Shown in pieces: positions 31,972 to 42,808 of a stretch of 64,000 nt of DNA. The position numbers were made by a program, and so were the translations under genes. How positions within the stretch are numbered: the first letter of the stretch is position 1; every line of letters starts with the position of its first letter. The stretch is from assembly GCA_027422505.1 (NCBI GenBank), contig JAPQWV010000001.1, positions 9,052,001 through 9,116,000 on the forward strand, read 5' to 3'. Source of the stretch: Craterostigma plantagineum (Eukaryota; Streptophyta; Magnoliopsida; Lamiales; Linderniaceae). A model generated the notes under the pieces. It was given only the letters and a program-made list of their open reading frames with translations, was not told where the DNA came from and did no database searches.

Positions 31972-34203
31972 CACTAACCACGGAGGTCACTCGAAGGAAT
32001 CTTCCTCCGGGTAGTGCTTAACACACTAGAAGGTCACCCGAAGGAATCTTCCCTTACTCAGCGTGTGCCCCGGGCCGCATCCTCCAAGTTGCATCTCCCG
32101 CATACGGGGTATTTCCCCCAGCCTCTTATACAGGCCTTATAGCTTCATTCGCCTTACTGGCTGCATAGGGGAAGCCGTGACTCTTCATTCGAGTCGACAC
32201 AGACGCCAATATCGGCGAGTATACATCGCACACAGGCGATCTTACGCACGCTCATACCTCGCGTCTTATACACTACGCATGCGTGCAAATGCTCATGCTA
32301 TGCTCATGTACATATTCTAATCATGCCATCATGCACATAATTTAATCGTATCATACGTACACATTTCATAGAAAATTCACGAGCACGTAATTCACATAAT
32401 TGGACGCAGGCAAGTTACGTGTCGTAGTTGAATTTCTACTTACTTGTCGTCCACGCGAAATTAGTATTCTCCCCGTTCGCTCCTAACGTACGACCTTTAA
32501 TCATAAACATTATCGTATTAGTATTGCGCCTTTGTAAGATACCTAAGTCGAATTAATTTATCTAGCTTCATAAATTTCGTTAGGCTATAAATCGCTAGTT
32601 TCGAGTCTAGGCAAAGTCCCCTGTCCAATAATTCCTAAGTAAGGTTAGTATCGATTGTTAGTTGTTCGATTCATTCGATTTGTGGAGCTTGAAATCGTCC
32701 GATTCCGTGTGTGAAATAGTTAGAGAAATTCGGCCAATTTGTATGTTATTTAATTTAAGTCGATCGATTAGATAAGCGTGGATTTGCCCGATTCCTCGTT
32801 CCCGCAATTTGCCCGATTTGTGTAGGCGTAGGTCATGGTTTCGCCCGATTTCCCTTGCATGCAAAATGGCCCGATTCGATTGCTTGGAGTTCCATCGGCC
32901 GATTTGTAAATCGCCGTGCTCTTTCATCATCATGACGTCATCCCGAAATCGTGCATGGTGTGGGAAATTGTTTTCGGCCGATTTGAGGACTTGCAGAGAT
33001 GGAGATCGCCGAGCGTTGGTCTCGACTTTCAAATCGCCCGATTTGTCCTAGGTTGCATAGCATTTCGCCCAATTTAGTGTTTGCTAAGCTTGTCATCGGC
33101 GATTTGTTCTCCTCATGCCACATGTAATATCTGCTTAAGTTATCCGATTTATCGCATGAAATCGCCCGATCTTAGTTTGCACTTCAATTTGTCCGACTCA
33201 AGAAAACCCTCAAATCGCCCGACTTCGAGATTTTCTAGAGTTTGAATTGCACGATTAATTTGTTCCATACGTTTAATTTAATCGATTCCTCACGTGCAAC
33301 ATTTCGCCGTGTGTTAGTATTAACTCAAAATCGCCCGATTTACTAGGTTTTCTATTCGCACGATTAGTTGAGGCTTCGATTGGGTCTAATGCTTCCCAAG
33401 CTAAATCGCCCGATTCTACTGAGCTTTCAATCATCTTCCCAGAATCACCTTCATCGTTAAATCCTCCCAGAATTTTTCTAAGTTCTAAGGCTCCCTTCTT
33501 GGGAACGAAATCTCTAGGTTCTAAGTCGTATATAATGTAGTTCCTAACACTGATTTACTTAAATCGGGGCCCTATCACGAGCTTATACCTCTCATTTAGG
33601 TCTTTTTCGAAATCTTCTTCAATTACTTTGCCTTTAATGCCATTAATACCTTCAACTACACCTAGTGTACGAAATTAAGAGCTTAAGGAAGAGTATTTTA
33701 CTTACCAACTTCGAAGTCCTAAGCTGATTTGAGCACTCTTGTCCGAATTTTGCCTCGGTTCTTCCCCTTGCCCTTCCCTTGCTTTCGTTAGTTTCTTGAG
33801 GGGTTAAAGTGTTTAGATAATTTTCTATTTTAGATATTTTCCTTGGCTTTTTGTTGGGTAGGGCATGGGCTTTTCCTAATTCTAGGGAAAATTGTCCCCA
33901 TTTTGGGCCTTTCTCTCAATTTTGGACCCATTTTAATTCCTTAGCCCAAAATAAAATTCCTAGTCCAACTATAGTTAATCCTTTCCTTCGCTATTTCTTC
34001 GAAAATTCCTCTTCGTACATTTGGGGTCATCGTGAACACCAAGAATCCTTGGCGCTTAATCGCACGTAATTTCCCATGTAAATCACGGGCATAATATTTA
34101 TACATCACGTAAGCATTCAACATATATGCAATTATCATGAAATCATGTAAAGCACACCCGAAATTTATTGGCCGACCTAATTTGCGGGGACCGGGGTCCT
34201 ACA
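31972..34203 (-). repeat. Truncated middle LTR of G2 (2232 bp)
   Basis: Near-identical to 25895-28127 (offset 6075-6077) with few substitutions and one-base indels. It lacks the first 654 bp of the plus-strand LTR. The breakpoint falls inside the repeated GGTCACTCGAAGG block. Confidence 0.93.
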
Positions 34204-34217
34204 TCCTCCCCCCTTAA
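34204..34217 (-). promoter_or_regulatory. Polypurine tract of second G2 unit
   Basis: Same as at 28128 but with one fewer G in the G run on the sense strand. Confidence 0.85.
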
Positions 34218-34237
34218 GGAGGATTTCGCCCCCGAAA

Positions 34238-34811
34238 TCAGCCCGTGTGAAACAACTCGGGATAACGGATTCTCATTTCGTCCTCCGGTTCCCATGTGGC
34301 TTCTTCCGTGGACTGGTTCCGCCACAGTACTTTCACTAAGGGAATATCCTTATTCCTAAGCGTCTTAGTCTCGTACATCAATATTTCCACCGGAATCTCT
34401 TCGTAACTTAGATCCGGCTTCAATTGCTGATGTAGGGACTCGTTTCCTAGCACGTGGTTCGGGTCAGCTAAGTACTTTCGTAGGGTTAAGACGTGGAACA
34501 CGTCATGTACTTGCTATAGTGATGCTGGCAGCTCTAGTTGATAGGCTACCTCACCAACCCGTTTTACTATTCGAAAAGGACCAATGTACCTAGGGCTTAG
34601 TTTCCCTTTCCTCCCGAATCTTTTTACGCCCTTCATCGGCGATACTTTTACGAACACCATATCGCCTTCATCAAATTCCAGTGGTCGACGTCTTCGATCT
34701 GCGTAGCTTTTCTGTCGACTCTGTGCCGTTCGCATTCGTTCGCGTATCGTGGCAATAGCCTCTGTCATTTCTCGTACGATGTCCGGGCCTAACATTGCTC
34801 GTTCACCAACC
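34238..34811 (-). pseudogene. pol: Second G2 integrase end with chromodomain
   Basis: Duplicate of 28163-28736, carrying the same premature TAG (34514-34516) before QVHDVFHVLTLRKY, then the chromodomain ETKTLRNKDIPLVKVLWRNQ and EEATWE. It stops at 34811 within GERAMLG codons, exactly where C2 integrase sequence begins. Sharing the stop shows that both units descend from one damaged copy or one common subfamily. Confidence 0.92.
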
Positions 34812-35709
34812 TTTTGTTGAGGTGTTTTGGCGGCTGAAAATTGTTGACTTATTCCAAGTTTCTGATAAAACTCACTGAATTGTTCTTGAACTCAGTGCCG
34901 TTGTCTGTTCGAACAACTTGAATAGTCTGTTGCAGCAGATTTTGAGTTGTGTTCACAAAATTGATAATCAAGTCACCAGTCTCATCTTTCGTTCGGAGGA
35001 ACTTTGTCCACGTGTAGCGAGAATAGTCATCTACAATCACTAGGACATACTTTCTTCCATTGATACTCTGAGTCTGCATCGGACCACAGAGATCCATGTG
35101 AATTAGTTCCAATGGTCGAGAAGTAGACGCAATTTGCTTGACGTGATGAGATGCTCGCTTCATTTTTCCTAGGTGACATGCTGAACAGTGATGCTCCCTT
35201 TGTAGTTGTATAGTTGGAAGACCGTGAACCAACTTTTTCGTAGAAAGACGTTGGAGAGCTTTCATGTTTAGATGAGACAGTCGTTGATGCCATAGGCTGT
35301 TCCTCTGTAAATCAATCTGAGAAATGAGGCATACAGCTGTCGAGGGCCGCACAGACGTTAGGTTGATCGTGTAAAGATTGGATCTCCGAAGTCCTTGAAG
35401 GAGTTTTGTGTCCTGACTATCCAAAATTCTGCACCGGTCAGCATGAAAGACCACCTGGAAGCCTTTGTCACAGAATTGGCCTATGTTGAACAAGTTATGG
35501 TGGAGGCCTTCGACTTATGAGACATCTTTGATGGTCAGATTCTTCAGAATGATATCCCCAAGTCGTAGAATCGGGGTGAATCGTTGTTCCCAAATCTGAC
35601 TTTGCCGTTTGGTCGGTCTTTGTAGTTGCTCAGCAGCTCCTGATTACCAGTCATGTGTGTGGAGCAACCAGAGTCGAGGTACCACACATGATGGATCTGC
35701 AAAAACAAT
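34812..35709 (-). pseudogene. pol: C2 protease and integrase N-terminal part
   Basis: Sense order: protease core WYLDSGCSTHMTGN (35646-35687, with catalytic Asp intact), pre-integrase and zinc region (LWHQRLSHLNMKALQRL, HHCSACHLGK), first catalytic Asp in HMDLCGPM and second in VRTDNGTEFKN, then TPQQ at the G2 border. The third catalytic residue lies on the other side of G2, in 25240 downward. There is a stop near 35518 and another near 34849. This order of protease, integrase, then RT identifies Ty1/copia. Confidence 0.93.
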
Positions 35710-37063
35710 TTAGAGAGCTTTAGGTACCCACTTAAGCATGGGTCCTCTCGGATTAGCAGATTTAGTTTTCGGTTCAGATATGACTCCTAAATCTATTTTT
35801 GGAAGAGTCTTAATAACCCATTGCACTTTTGAAAAAGTGGGTTTGGGTTTTGCTTCTATAGGAGACTTGGCCCTTTTGGCTTTTGTCGTCCTAGGCGGAG
35901 ATTTAGGAACCCATTTGGGTTGAACCTTATAGGGAAGGTTAATTTCAGCACGTACAAATGCTTTGGAGGGTTTGACTGAGGAAAATATCTTTTCTTGTGA
36001 TAGTCTCCTAAGGTGCTTGGGGGATTTAACTTCTACGGGATACCTTAGGTGAGTACAGTCATGTACGGCGCCATAAGCTTTCTTTATGGCTGGATCTTGT
36101 TTCCTACGAGTCTTCCTTGTGGCATTTGTTTCAGAATGATTAATTTTTGACGTAGAGCCTATTTCGAAGTTGGTGCTTCTAAAGGTAATCCGCTGAAGTG
36201 AATAAGTAGAAGCAACTATCTTAAAAGTGGAAATAGCTCTTTTATTTCTAAGAGTGTCTTTTATTGTAACAGAAGGAGTAGCATGTTCAGAAACATTTAA
36301 ATCTAATGGCTCCTTCTTTATCTTAGTGCTAGACACTCTCGCCTTTGTTTTTAGTGCTGACGCTACGCTCCCAGTAGATGTAGGTAAAGTAAAATTAGTC
36401 ATAGCACTTTTAACAGAATTATTTTTACAATTTTTATCGTTCAAAGGCGTTTTTTCATTTTTCACGCTTTTTGTAATAGCGTGAGAGGTAGTTTGGGAGG
36501 ACGAGGAAGCCTTGACATTTCCATCTCCTTAAAGAATTTTTTCTTTTCAGCTTCGAAATTCTCTCGTTCTTTTTCTAACTTTGCCTGTGACTCCTCTATC
36601 TGTTTTATGATAGGGGGTTTGCAGAGAGAATTTTTATAATTAACGGTTTTAACTTTCTCGTGGTGTGTTTGAGAGTCACGAGGTAGAATTTGAACTAAAT
36701 TGCAGACAGGTGTTAGAGTTTCTTTCCTATTTTTGTCCCTTTCATTTAGTTCTTTGTAGTCAAAGGGGATTTCTGAACCATGTGGACCTTGTCTAATGGA
36801 TGAATCGAAAGTATTTTCATAAGACGATTCAGTAAATTTCTAAGAGAGGTTATTCCTAAGCCCATGTGTTTAACATCGTATATTTCTTTCTTTTGTAAAA
36901 CACACGGGTTAGTGAAACCTATGCCTTCTATAGGATTATAGAACTCTATATCCTTGGGCTTGTTCAAAAATATCGTCTGTTCGGATTGTCCCCTACGCGT
37001 AACTATATCGTCTAATTTCTTTACTTTAGCATAGAGTTTCTTGCGTTCCTCACTTAGGAGAGC
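35710..37063 (-). pseudogene. gag: C2 gag C-terminal region
   Basis: Continuation of gag beyond the coiled coil: a Lys/Ser/Thr-rich linker and the block YPVEVKSPKHLRRLSQEKIF at about 36045-35975, then Lys/Pro-rich PKWVPKSPP and KWVPK before the protease. Stops or frameshifts lie near 37064, 36746, 36500 and 35710. The YPV..KS..HL.RL..EKIF block is shared with the C1 protein and marks this gag type. Confidence 0.8.
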
Positions 37064-38774
37064 TTAATTATTTTCCACGGTTAGTTTAGCGGCTTGACAG
37101 GCATCGAAATCCTTACTAAGCTCACTAATCTTAGCATTCGATGTTTCTAATTGAGCTTCTAAGTAAGTGATCTTAGAGGTAGCTTCGGTTATCCTACAAA
37201 TTAAAATGGCTTTCTCGTTGAGATTTCTAACCAAGCAATTGTAGTTATTTGCTAGCATATCTTCCAATTCCTTAATCTTTTCGCTCTGTTGTCCTAGTTG
37301 AGGTTGACTAGTCTCTCTAGAATGGAGGCTCTTAGTAAGTTCATCTATTTTTGCACTAGAGCTCCTAAGTTCTTGTTCGAGACTATCTATCTTCTCCTGA
37401 GCTTTTTCAAGTTCGTTCTCTACTTCCTTTATACTTTTCTGCTCACGTTTCATGTTAGCATATTGCTTTTGATATGATTCTAACATGGTCAATAATGTGG
37501 AAGGAGTGACTACCTCATTTGAAGACGTGGATGCGTTGTCGTCGTCCGTACGAGTGGATGTATCGGCGTCCAATTCGTTGTCGAGACGGGCCATGAGGGC
37601 TAAGTTCTCTTCTTCGGAGCTCGACGTGTCCTCGAGCCATTGGTCCTGTTCGGCCATGAGAGCTACTCCAGCTTCTTTCTGTTTTATCAATTGAAGCTTC
37701 CTGGAGTAGTAGGTTGCATCTCTTTTCTTCGGGAGAGTGCACTCTCTGGCGAAGTGACCTGCTTTGCCACAGTTAAAGCATTTGTTAGTCTCTTTGGGAT
37801 TCTTGACCTCGGAACTCTCCGGAGCACGTTCTTTGTTCTTGGAGCTTGTAGTCCGAAGTCTATTGGCTGAGGTTGAAGACTTCTTCTTGAAGTACTTCTT
37901 GCTCATCATTTGTCCAATGAAAGCTAACTGTTTTCCAAGGCTTTCATGTTCGGCTCCATGTCGGTGTCCGATTCATCTTCCGACTCTGATGATGAAGGTG
38001 GCCTAACGATCTTTTCCTTTCTTGATCTTGTGCTCCTCTTCTCCGAGACTAAGGCAACCGTGTCATCGGTTTGTTTGCCTTTCTGCTCTTTGGTAATCTC
38101 GCGGATATCATCCTCATGCTGAGCGAGATTATCGAACACGGCATGGACATCCAACTCCTCCAGATCTTTATTTTGTCGTATTTGAGTGGATATTTTCTTC
38201 CATTCTGTGGACAGAGAAGATAGAAATCTTAAGTTTGTCTCCATGTTTGTCTTCGTTATTCTATCTTCCTCAGCTCGTTGAGAAGAGTGAGGTATCGTTG
38301 GTAGAATCCGTATAGACTCTCCTCCGGCTTTGCTTTGAATGAGTCGTAAGCAGTGATAATGTTCGCCTTCTTGGCCTTTATGCCAACTTCCATCCTTTGC
38401 ATCATCCTATGCAGCTCATCCCACATCCCTTTGGCCGATGTAAGGCTGTCGATTTGTCTGTATATATCGTTGGGGATGCCCTGCATAAGGGTATTCATGG
38501 CTACTAGATCAGCCTTAGCTCGAGCTCTTTCCTCCAGAGAGTATTATTCTCTAGGCTCCTTTAGTCGCCTAGAAGCTGGAATTGCTGGAGTAGCTGTTTC
38601 GTCCCCGGGTACATGAACCCAGAACTGTGCCTGTCCCTCTTCAAGGGACTGCAGTAGATTTTCGGCTTGATCCTTTGGAGTGATGAAATTCAGGAAGCGG
38701 CTTCTCCACACTGTGTATTCGCCTCTTTGCAAGATCGGCGGACGGTTGTCATTTCCGAGTGAGTATGCATCCAT
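37064..38774 (-). pseudogene. gag: C2 gag N-terminal region with zinc knuckle and coiled coil
   Basis: ATG at 38774 begins MDAYSLGNDNRPPILQRGEY, a typical copia gag start, with W-R-F in TVWRSRFLNF. Capsid-like UBN2 region follows (IYRQIDSLTSAKGMWDEL, ESLYGFYQRYLTLLNEL). Then KCFNCGKAGHFARECTLPK (CCHC), YYSRKLQLIKQKEAGVALMA and a long coiled coil (37480-37064). Breaks: TAA near 38544, frameshifts near 38256 and 37920, and TAA at 37064. When intact it forms the virus-like particle and packages RNA. Confidence 0.9.
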
Positions 38775-39840
38775 GTTTGTATTATAGTAGTCGAGTTGTT
38801 GAAGGATCTTCGTTGATTGTTTTGAGGGTTGAAGACGATGTAAAGTGCTTCACAGGTGACGAAATTTGTTAGTAGCGTTTGATTCGAAGATTAGATCGAC
38901 AATTATTTTCGATTCAATCTTTAGAGTATGATCGAAATTAATTTCGTCGATATAGAATGTATTTACTGTTTTCGTGCGAGAAATTTTGTCAGCGGAAAAT
39001 TTTACGAGCCAAATAAATTGCCCAAAATCATTCAGTCGAGAAAAATTTCCTGATCGTGAATTTATTTCGATCGTAAAGAAACAGTACGTTAGTAAGTTTC
39101 TCGACAAGTCAAAATAAATCCGTTGACTAGAAACGTTTCTCGCGTATAAATGATTTTCGCCTGGTCAAACGTTAAAAGGTTTGACTGAAAAAGTTTTTCG
39201 AGTGAAAGTTATTACGCATGCAAGGTCAAAATTGGTCTCACTCGAAAAAGGTTTTCGCTGGATAATGCTCGAGAAATATTTCTAACTAAAAACGTTTCTA
39301 CTGATGACGATTCTAGCGCTGACTTCGTATTCTTACCGAGAAAAATTATCGCGCTAAGTTTATCGATCGAGAAACTAATCCGATCGCAAAACTTAGCGAG
39401 AAAAATTTGAGCAATCGAGAAAAATTCACAGAATACGATTAACACAAATTCGAGCAAAAACAAAGAATCAGATAGTGAAGTTTGAGGTAATTGCTCGCAA
39501 TCAAGTACTAATCACGCACGAACAAGCAATTAAACACGTTATGAAGCAAAATATATCGAATTTGATCAAAATCAGAACGTGTTCTTCATGTTCTTCGTCA
39601 ACAGTAAAATTTCAGAATCAAATTAATCAAAATTCGACGTTCAAACTGCTACTGATTTAGTCGCAATGATCATTTATCACTTAATCTAGCACTGAAACAT
39701 CAGATTCAAGTCAATTAAGCACAGCAATAAGCTATTAGATCGAAAAACTTTTCGCGCCAAATCTGTTCTTCGATGGAACAGTGTTCGAAATAAAATTTTG
39801 ATCCAATTCTAACAATTTACGGTTCAAAACAAAACGAATT
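38775..39840 (-). other. C2 untranslated leader
   Basis: About 1.07 kb between primer site and gag ATG. No gene. It is rich in TTTTCGATCG, CGAGAAAAATT and related words (38860-39800). It is homologous to the C4 leader (49759-50328), for example TTCGATATATTTTGCTTCAT. Confidence 0.8.
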
Positions 39841-39855
39841 TGCTCTGATACCAAT
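39841..39855 (-). promoter_or_regulatory. Primer binding site of C2
   Basis: The minus strand reads ATTGGTATCAGAGCA, complementary to initiator tRNA-Met, two bases from the LTR. Confidence 0.92.
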
Positions 39856-40206
39856 TGTTAGGTCCTCAGATTAACAACTCGACGATCCTAGGCTAGAATT
39901 CATAGTAATTCGATCGTTTAGATAATCAATTGAATTCGATCGAAAAACTCAAGTTAAGAACACTAGAGAGAATTCAATTAGAGTGAGAAAGTTACTGTTG
40001 TTTCTCTCTCTAGAAATCGAATTGCAAGCCCTTCGGATCAATTCTCTAAACTTTCTCTATTAAGCTCAATTGATTTACATGTATTTATACCAAACAAACT
40101 TGGTATATATATCACACTAGTCCTAATCTAAGGACTACTATACAAAACGCCCCTAATTACAAGGACAACTAATGAAATCAAGCACAATTACAAATGGTAT
40201 TCTACA
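39856..40206 (-). repeat. 5' LTR of C2 (351 bp)
   Basis: Partner of 11006-11307 and relative of the C4 LTR (49393-49743). It keeps the 49 bp lost from the 3' LTR. The target duplication ACGTT follows at 40207-40211. Confidence 0.95.
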
Positions 40207-40211
40207 ACGTT
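40207..40211. repeat. Target-site duplication of C2, right (ACGTT)
   Basis: Matches 11001-11005. Confidence 0.93.
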
Positions 40212-41246
40212 TGTGGATTTGCTTTCAAAAATTTGACAGAAAAGCAGTCTACACCGAAAATTTTTGGACCGGAAGGAAAATTATAAACGGGCGTTAGGAC
40301 TGACTATGCCCGTTGGACTCAGAATGTTCTTCTCATCAAATGGTGAAAAAATAATTTTCCTCAAAAAGTGTTAGTTTTTTTTTTGAAACTTAAAATGTTT
40401 TTAAGGGGTCCAATAGTTTTGGTGATTGAAAACGTTTATGTGTGATTTTGTAGAGTGAGTTTGGATCGCCCGATTTAAGGTTTCGATCGATGCAAATGAG
40501 TTTCGGCCGATACTCAGTTTCGCCGAGAAAAGTTTTGAATTCACAGAAATGCTCAGTTTCGGTCGATTTGGGGTTTCGGGCGATTTGATGAGAAATGATT
40601 GAGTTTCGGGCGAAACACTATATATAGGATGAGTTTCGATCGAAACTGGTTTCGGGCGAGTCTCAGTTTCGCCGAGTAAAAATTACAAAGGGGTTACAAT
40701 TTGAGTTTCGATCGATTCGACTTAGTTTCGGGCGATTATCAGTTTCGCCGTGTAAAATTATAAAAGGATTTAAAATTTCTGTTTCGATTGAATCGAAATA
40801 GTTTCGGGCGATGATCAGTTTCGCCGTGTAAAATTATAAAAGGATTTAAACTTTCAGTTTCGATCGATTCAAATGAGTTTCGGGCGATTGGATCAATCGG
40901 GCGACTGTTCAAATGCGGCGAAAAACAAAATCAATCGAAATGAAATCGGGAGAAACTCAAATTAGGTGAAATTAATTGTTTGCTACAGTGCACATTCACC
41001 CGATCGGGTTTTTCTGTCTGAAAAATTTCTGGGCAGAATGACGAACTTCAGACTCGATTTCTACCTAAACTCACTCAAATCAACAGAAAAATGTTGGGAA
41101 TCACTTCAAATCACTCGAAAACAACCTAATTAGCTCTTGAGCTTGCAAAATCAGTAAAATCAACTCAAAAATTCAAGAACAAGGCAGACCTCAAAACTGA
41201 AAAATAAACCCAAAAATTTCAGAAACTTGCTCAAATCCATTTGTGT
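40212..41246 (-). other. C1 leader, part next to the primer site
   Basis: Non-coding. Between about 40570 and 40900 it contains TTTCGGGCGA six times, alternating with TTTCGATCGA and TTTCGCCG. Part of this is a 76-bp tandem repeat: AGTTTCGCCGTGTAAAATTA begins at 40741 and 40817. No open frame of interest. Confidence 0.75.
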
Positions 41247-41262
41247 TTGCTCTGATACCACT
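41247..41262 (-). promoter_or_regulatory. Primer binding site of C1
   Basis: The minus strand reads AGTGGTATCAGAGCAAA next to the 5' LTR. Confidence 0.9.
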
Positions 41263-41597
41263 TGTTGGTCCCTATTTCCATCCAAACAATCTACAATGAA
41301 CGAATTTACCACGCTAATGATAGAAGATTTAAAGATCGAACGTGGGGTGGGTTAGTGTAGACGATGGGTGCTTTGAAAATAATTTCTACTATTCAATACA
41401 CACGCAACTCACACATACTACACCAAAAACTCACACCCTAGTGAATTAGGGTTTGGAGGTATATATACCACATTAGTTGGTATATTATACCCCTAGCAAC
41501 TAAGAACTAGAATATTACAAACTAGCCCAAAGTTAATTAAATACAAACCAAATAAGATAAACACAATGAAATTGAACACTATAAAATATTCCTAACA
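41263..41597 (-). repeat. 5' LTR of C1 (335 bp)
   Basis: Begins TGTTGGTCCC and ends AAATATTCCTAACA on the plus strand. The terminal part differs from the C1 3' LTR but resembles the end of the C3-family LTR (AAAATATTCCTAACA). GGTTG follows at 41598. Confidence 0.9.
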
Positions 41598-41602
41598 GGT
41601 TG
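41598..41602. repeat. Target-site duplication of C1, right (GGTTG)
   Basis: Matches 6908-6912 and is also G1 coding sequence. Confidence 0.93.
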
Positions 41603-42808
41603 CAGCATCCCTGCCGGCCTCTGATGTTTCGCCTTGACTTGTTGGCATGTGAGACACTGGCTTACAAACGTCGCAATGTCTCTCTTCATTCCTGGCCACC
41701 AGTATGTCTCTTGTAAATCTCGATACATCTTCGTGGCTCCAGGGTGTACTGAGTATGTAGTGGCGTGTGCCTCCGTTATTATGGTATTACGGAGTCCTGC
41801 ACTAGCAGATACGTACAAGCGATTGTTATAGAATAAGATGCCGTCTCCTCGTATCTTGAATTCTGTTGAAGTCTCGGTTCTTTGCTCGCTTGTCAATTTC
41901 AGGTAAAGCTCATCTTGCTCCTAAGCTTTCTTGATCCGTTCTGACAACGTAGGTTTAAGAGTTAACGCCGCCATTCTAGCCTCGATTTTGATCACTTCCA
42001 CATTGAGCTGGTGGAGTTCGGTGTTGATTGCTTTTTGACTCAAAGCATCAGCGACTACGTTGGCCTTGCCCGGATGATAATTGATCACACAGTCGTAGTC
42101 TTGTTCTAGCCAACGTCGTTGCCTCATATTTAACTCATTATGGGTGAAGAAGTATTTCAGGCTCTTATGGTCGGTGTAGATCTCGCACCGCTCCCCGTAG
42201 AGATAATGACGCCAGATTTTTAGGGCGAACAACGCTGCTGCAAGTTCGGGATCATGCGTCGGGTAATTCTTCTCATAAGGTTTCAACTGTCGGGAGGCAT
42301 ACGCAATTACCTTCCCGTTCTGCATCAGCACGCACCCCAAGCCAATCTTCGAGGCGTCACTGTACACCGAAAAGCCTTCGGTTCAGGAGGGAATCGTAAG
42401 AACTGAAGCCGTTGTCAATCGTTTCTTCAGCTCCTGGAAGCTTCGCTCGCATGCTTCCGTCCACTTGAATGGGATGTTCTTCTTCGTCAGTTTCGTGAGT
42501 GTCGAGGCAATGTTGGAAAAGTACTTGATGAACTTTCGATAGTATCCAACAAATCCGAGGAAGCTCCTGACCTCCGTGGGAGTGGTTGGTCGTGGCCAAT
42601 CGCTTACGGCTTCGATCTTGCTGGGTCCACGGAAATCCCGTTTCCGGAGACATTGTGTCCCAGAAAGGCCACTTGCGTGAGCCAAAATTCACATTTCTTG
42701 AATTTGGCGTAGTGTTGCTTTTCCCGAAGAATTCCGAGAACCGTTCGTAAATGAGCTTCGTGTTCCTCTTTTGTTTTAGAATAAACGAGGATATCATCTA
42801 TAAAGATG
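41598..42808 (-). pseudogene. pol: G1 RT C-terminus, RNase H and integrase N-terminal part
   Basis: Sense order from 42808: RT catalytic segment [15 protein letters not shown] (about 42795), the RT thumb ([18 protein letters not shown]), RNase H ([54 protein letters not shown]), then integrase zinc region ([35 protein letters not shown]) up to LQP at the C1 border. Frameshifts near 42680 and 42360 and a stop at 41921. Integrase resumes at 6907. Confidence 0.92.

Larger units (their letters stand above)
25241..34811 (-). mobile_element. Chromovirus G2, tandem LTR-internal-LTR-internal remnant inside C2 integrase
   Basis: Minus strand. From left: complete 3' LTR (25241-28127), polypurine tract, pol and gag C-terminus (28163-31971), truncated middle LTR (31972-34203), a second polypurine tract, and a second integrase/chromodomain end (34238-34811). 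The C2 integrase frame stops on the right side after TPQQ and resumes on the left at VERKNRT. The right border lacks an LTR, so the outer half was deleted up to C2. The layout is what unequal LTR crossing-over followed by two deletions would leave. No target duplication is recoverable. Confidence 0.88.
11006..40206 (-). mobile_element. Copia element C2 (gag-pol plus extra ORF3), split by S1 and G2
   Basis: Minus-strand element with LTRs 39856-40206 (5') and 11006-11307 (3'), primer site, polypurine tract and 5-bp target duplication. Sense order is leader, gag, protease, integrase (split by G2), RT, RNase H, spacer of about 3.8 kb, ORF3 (split by S1), LTR. Integrase before RT is diagnostic of copia. 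The env-like place of ORF3 and purine-rich AGGGGGAG motifs suggest Sirevirus affinity (inference). By eye about 6 substitutions separate the LTRs over 302 bp, plus one 49-bp indel. Every gene has stops or frameshifts. Confidence 0.93.
6913..41597 (-). mobile_element. Copia element C1, pol-less derivative, split by nested C2
   Basis: Minus-strand element with LTRs 41263-41597 (5') and 6913-7298 (3'), primer site, polypurine tract and the exact target duplication GGTTG. Its own internal DNA is 7299-11005 and 40207-41262, about 4.8 kb. It contains a leader, a coiled-coil gag fragment (9774-10802), a decayed protease motif and a 2-kb 3' region. Integrase, RT and RNase H are absent. It is therefore a non-autonomous derivative of a C2-like copia. 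By eye the LTRs differ at about 7 of 305 aligned bases, apart from their divergent ends. Confidence 0.9.
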
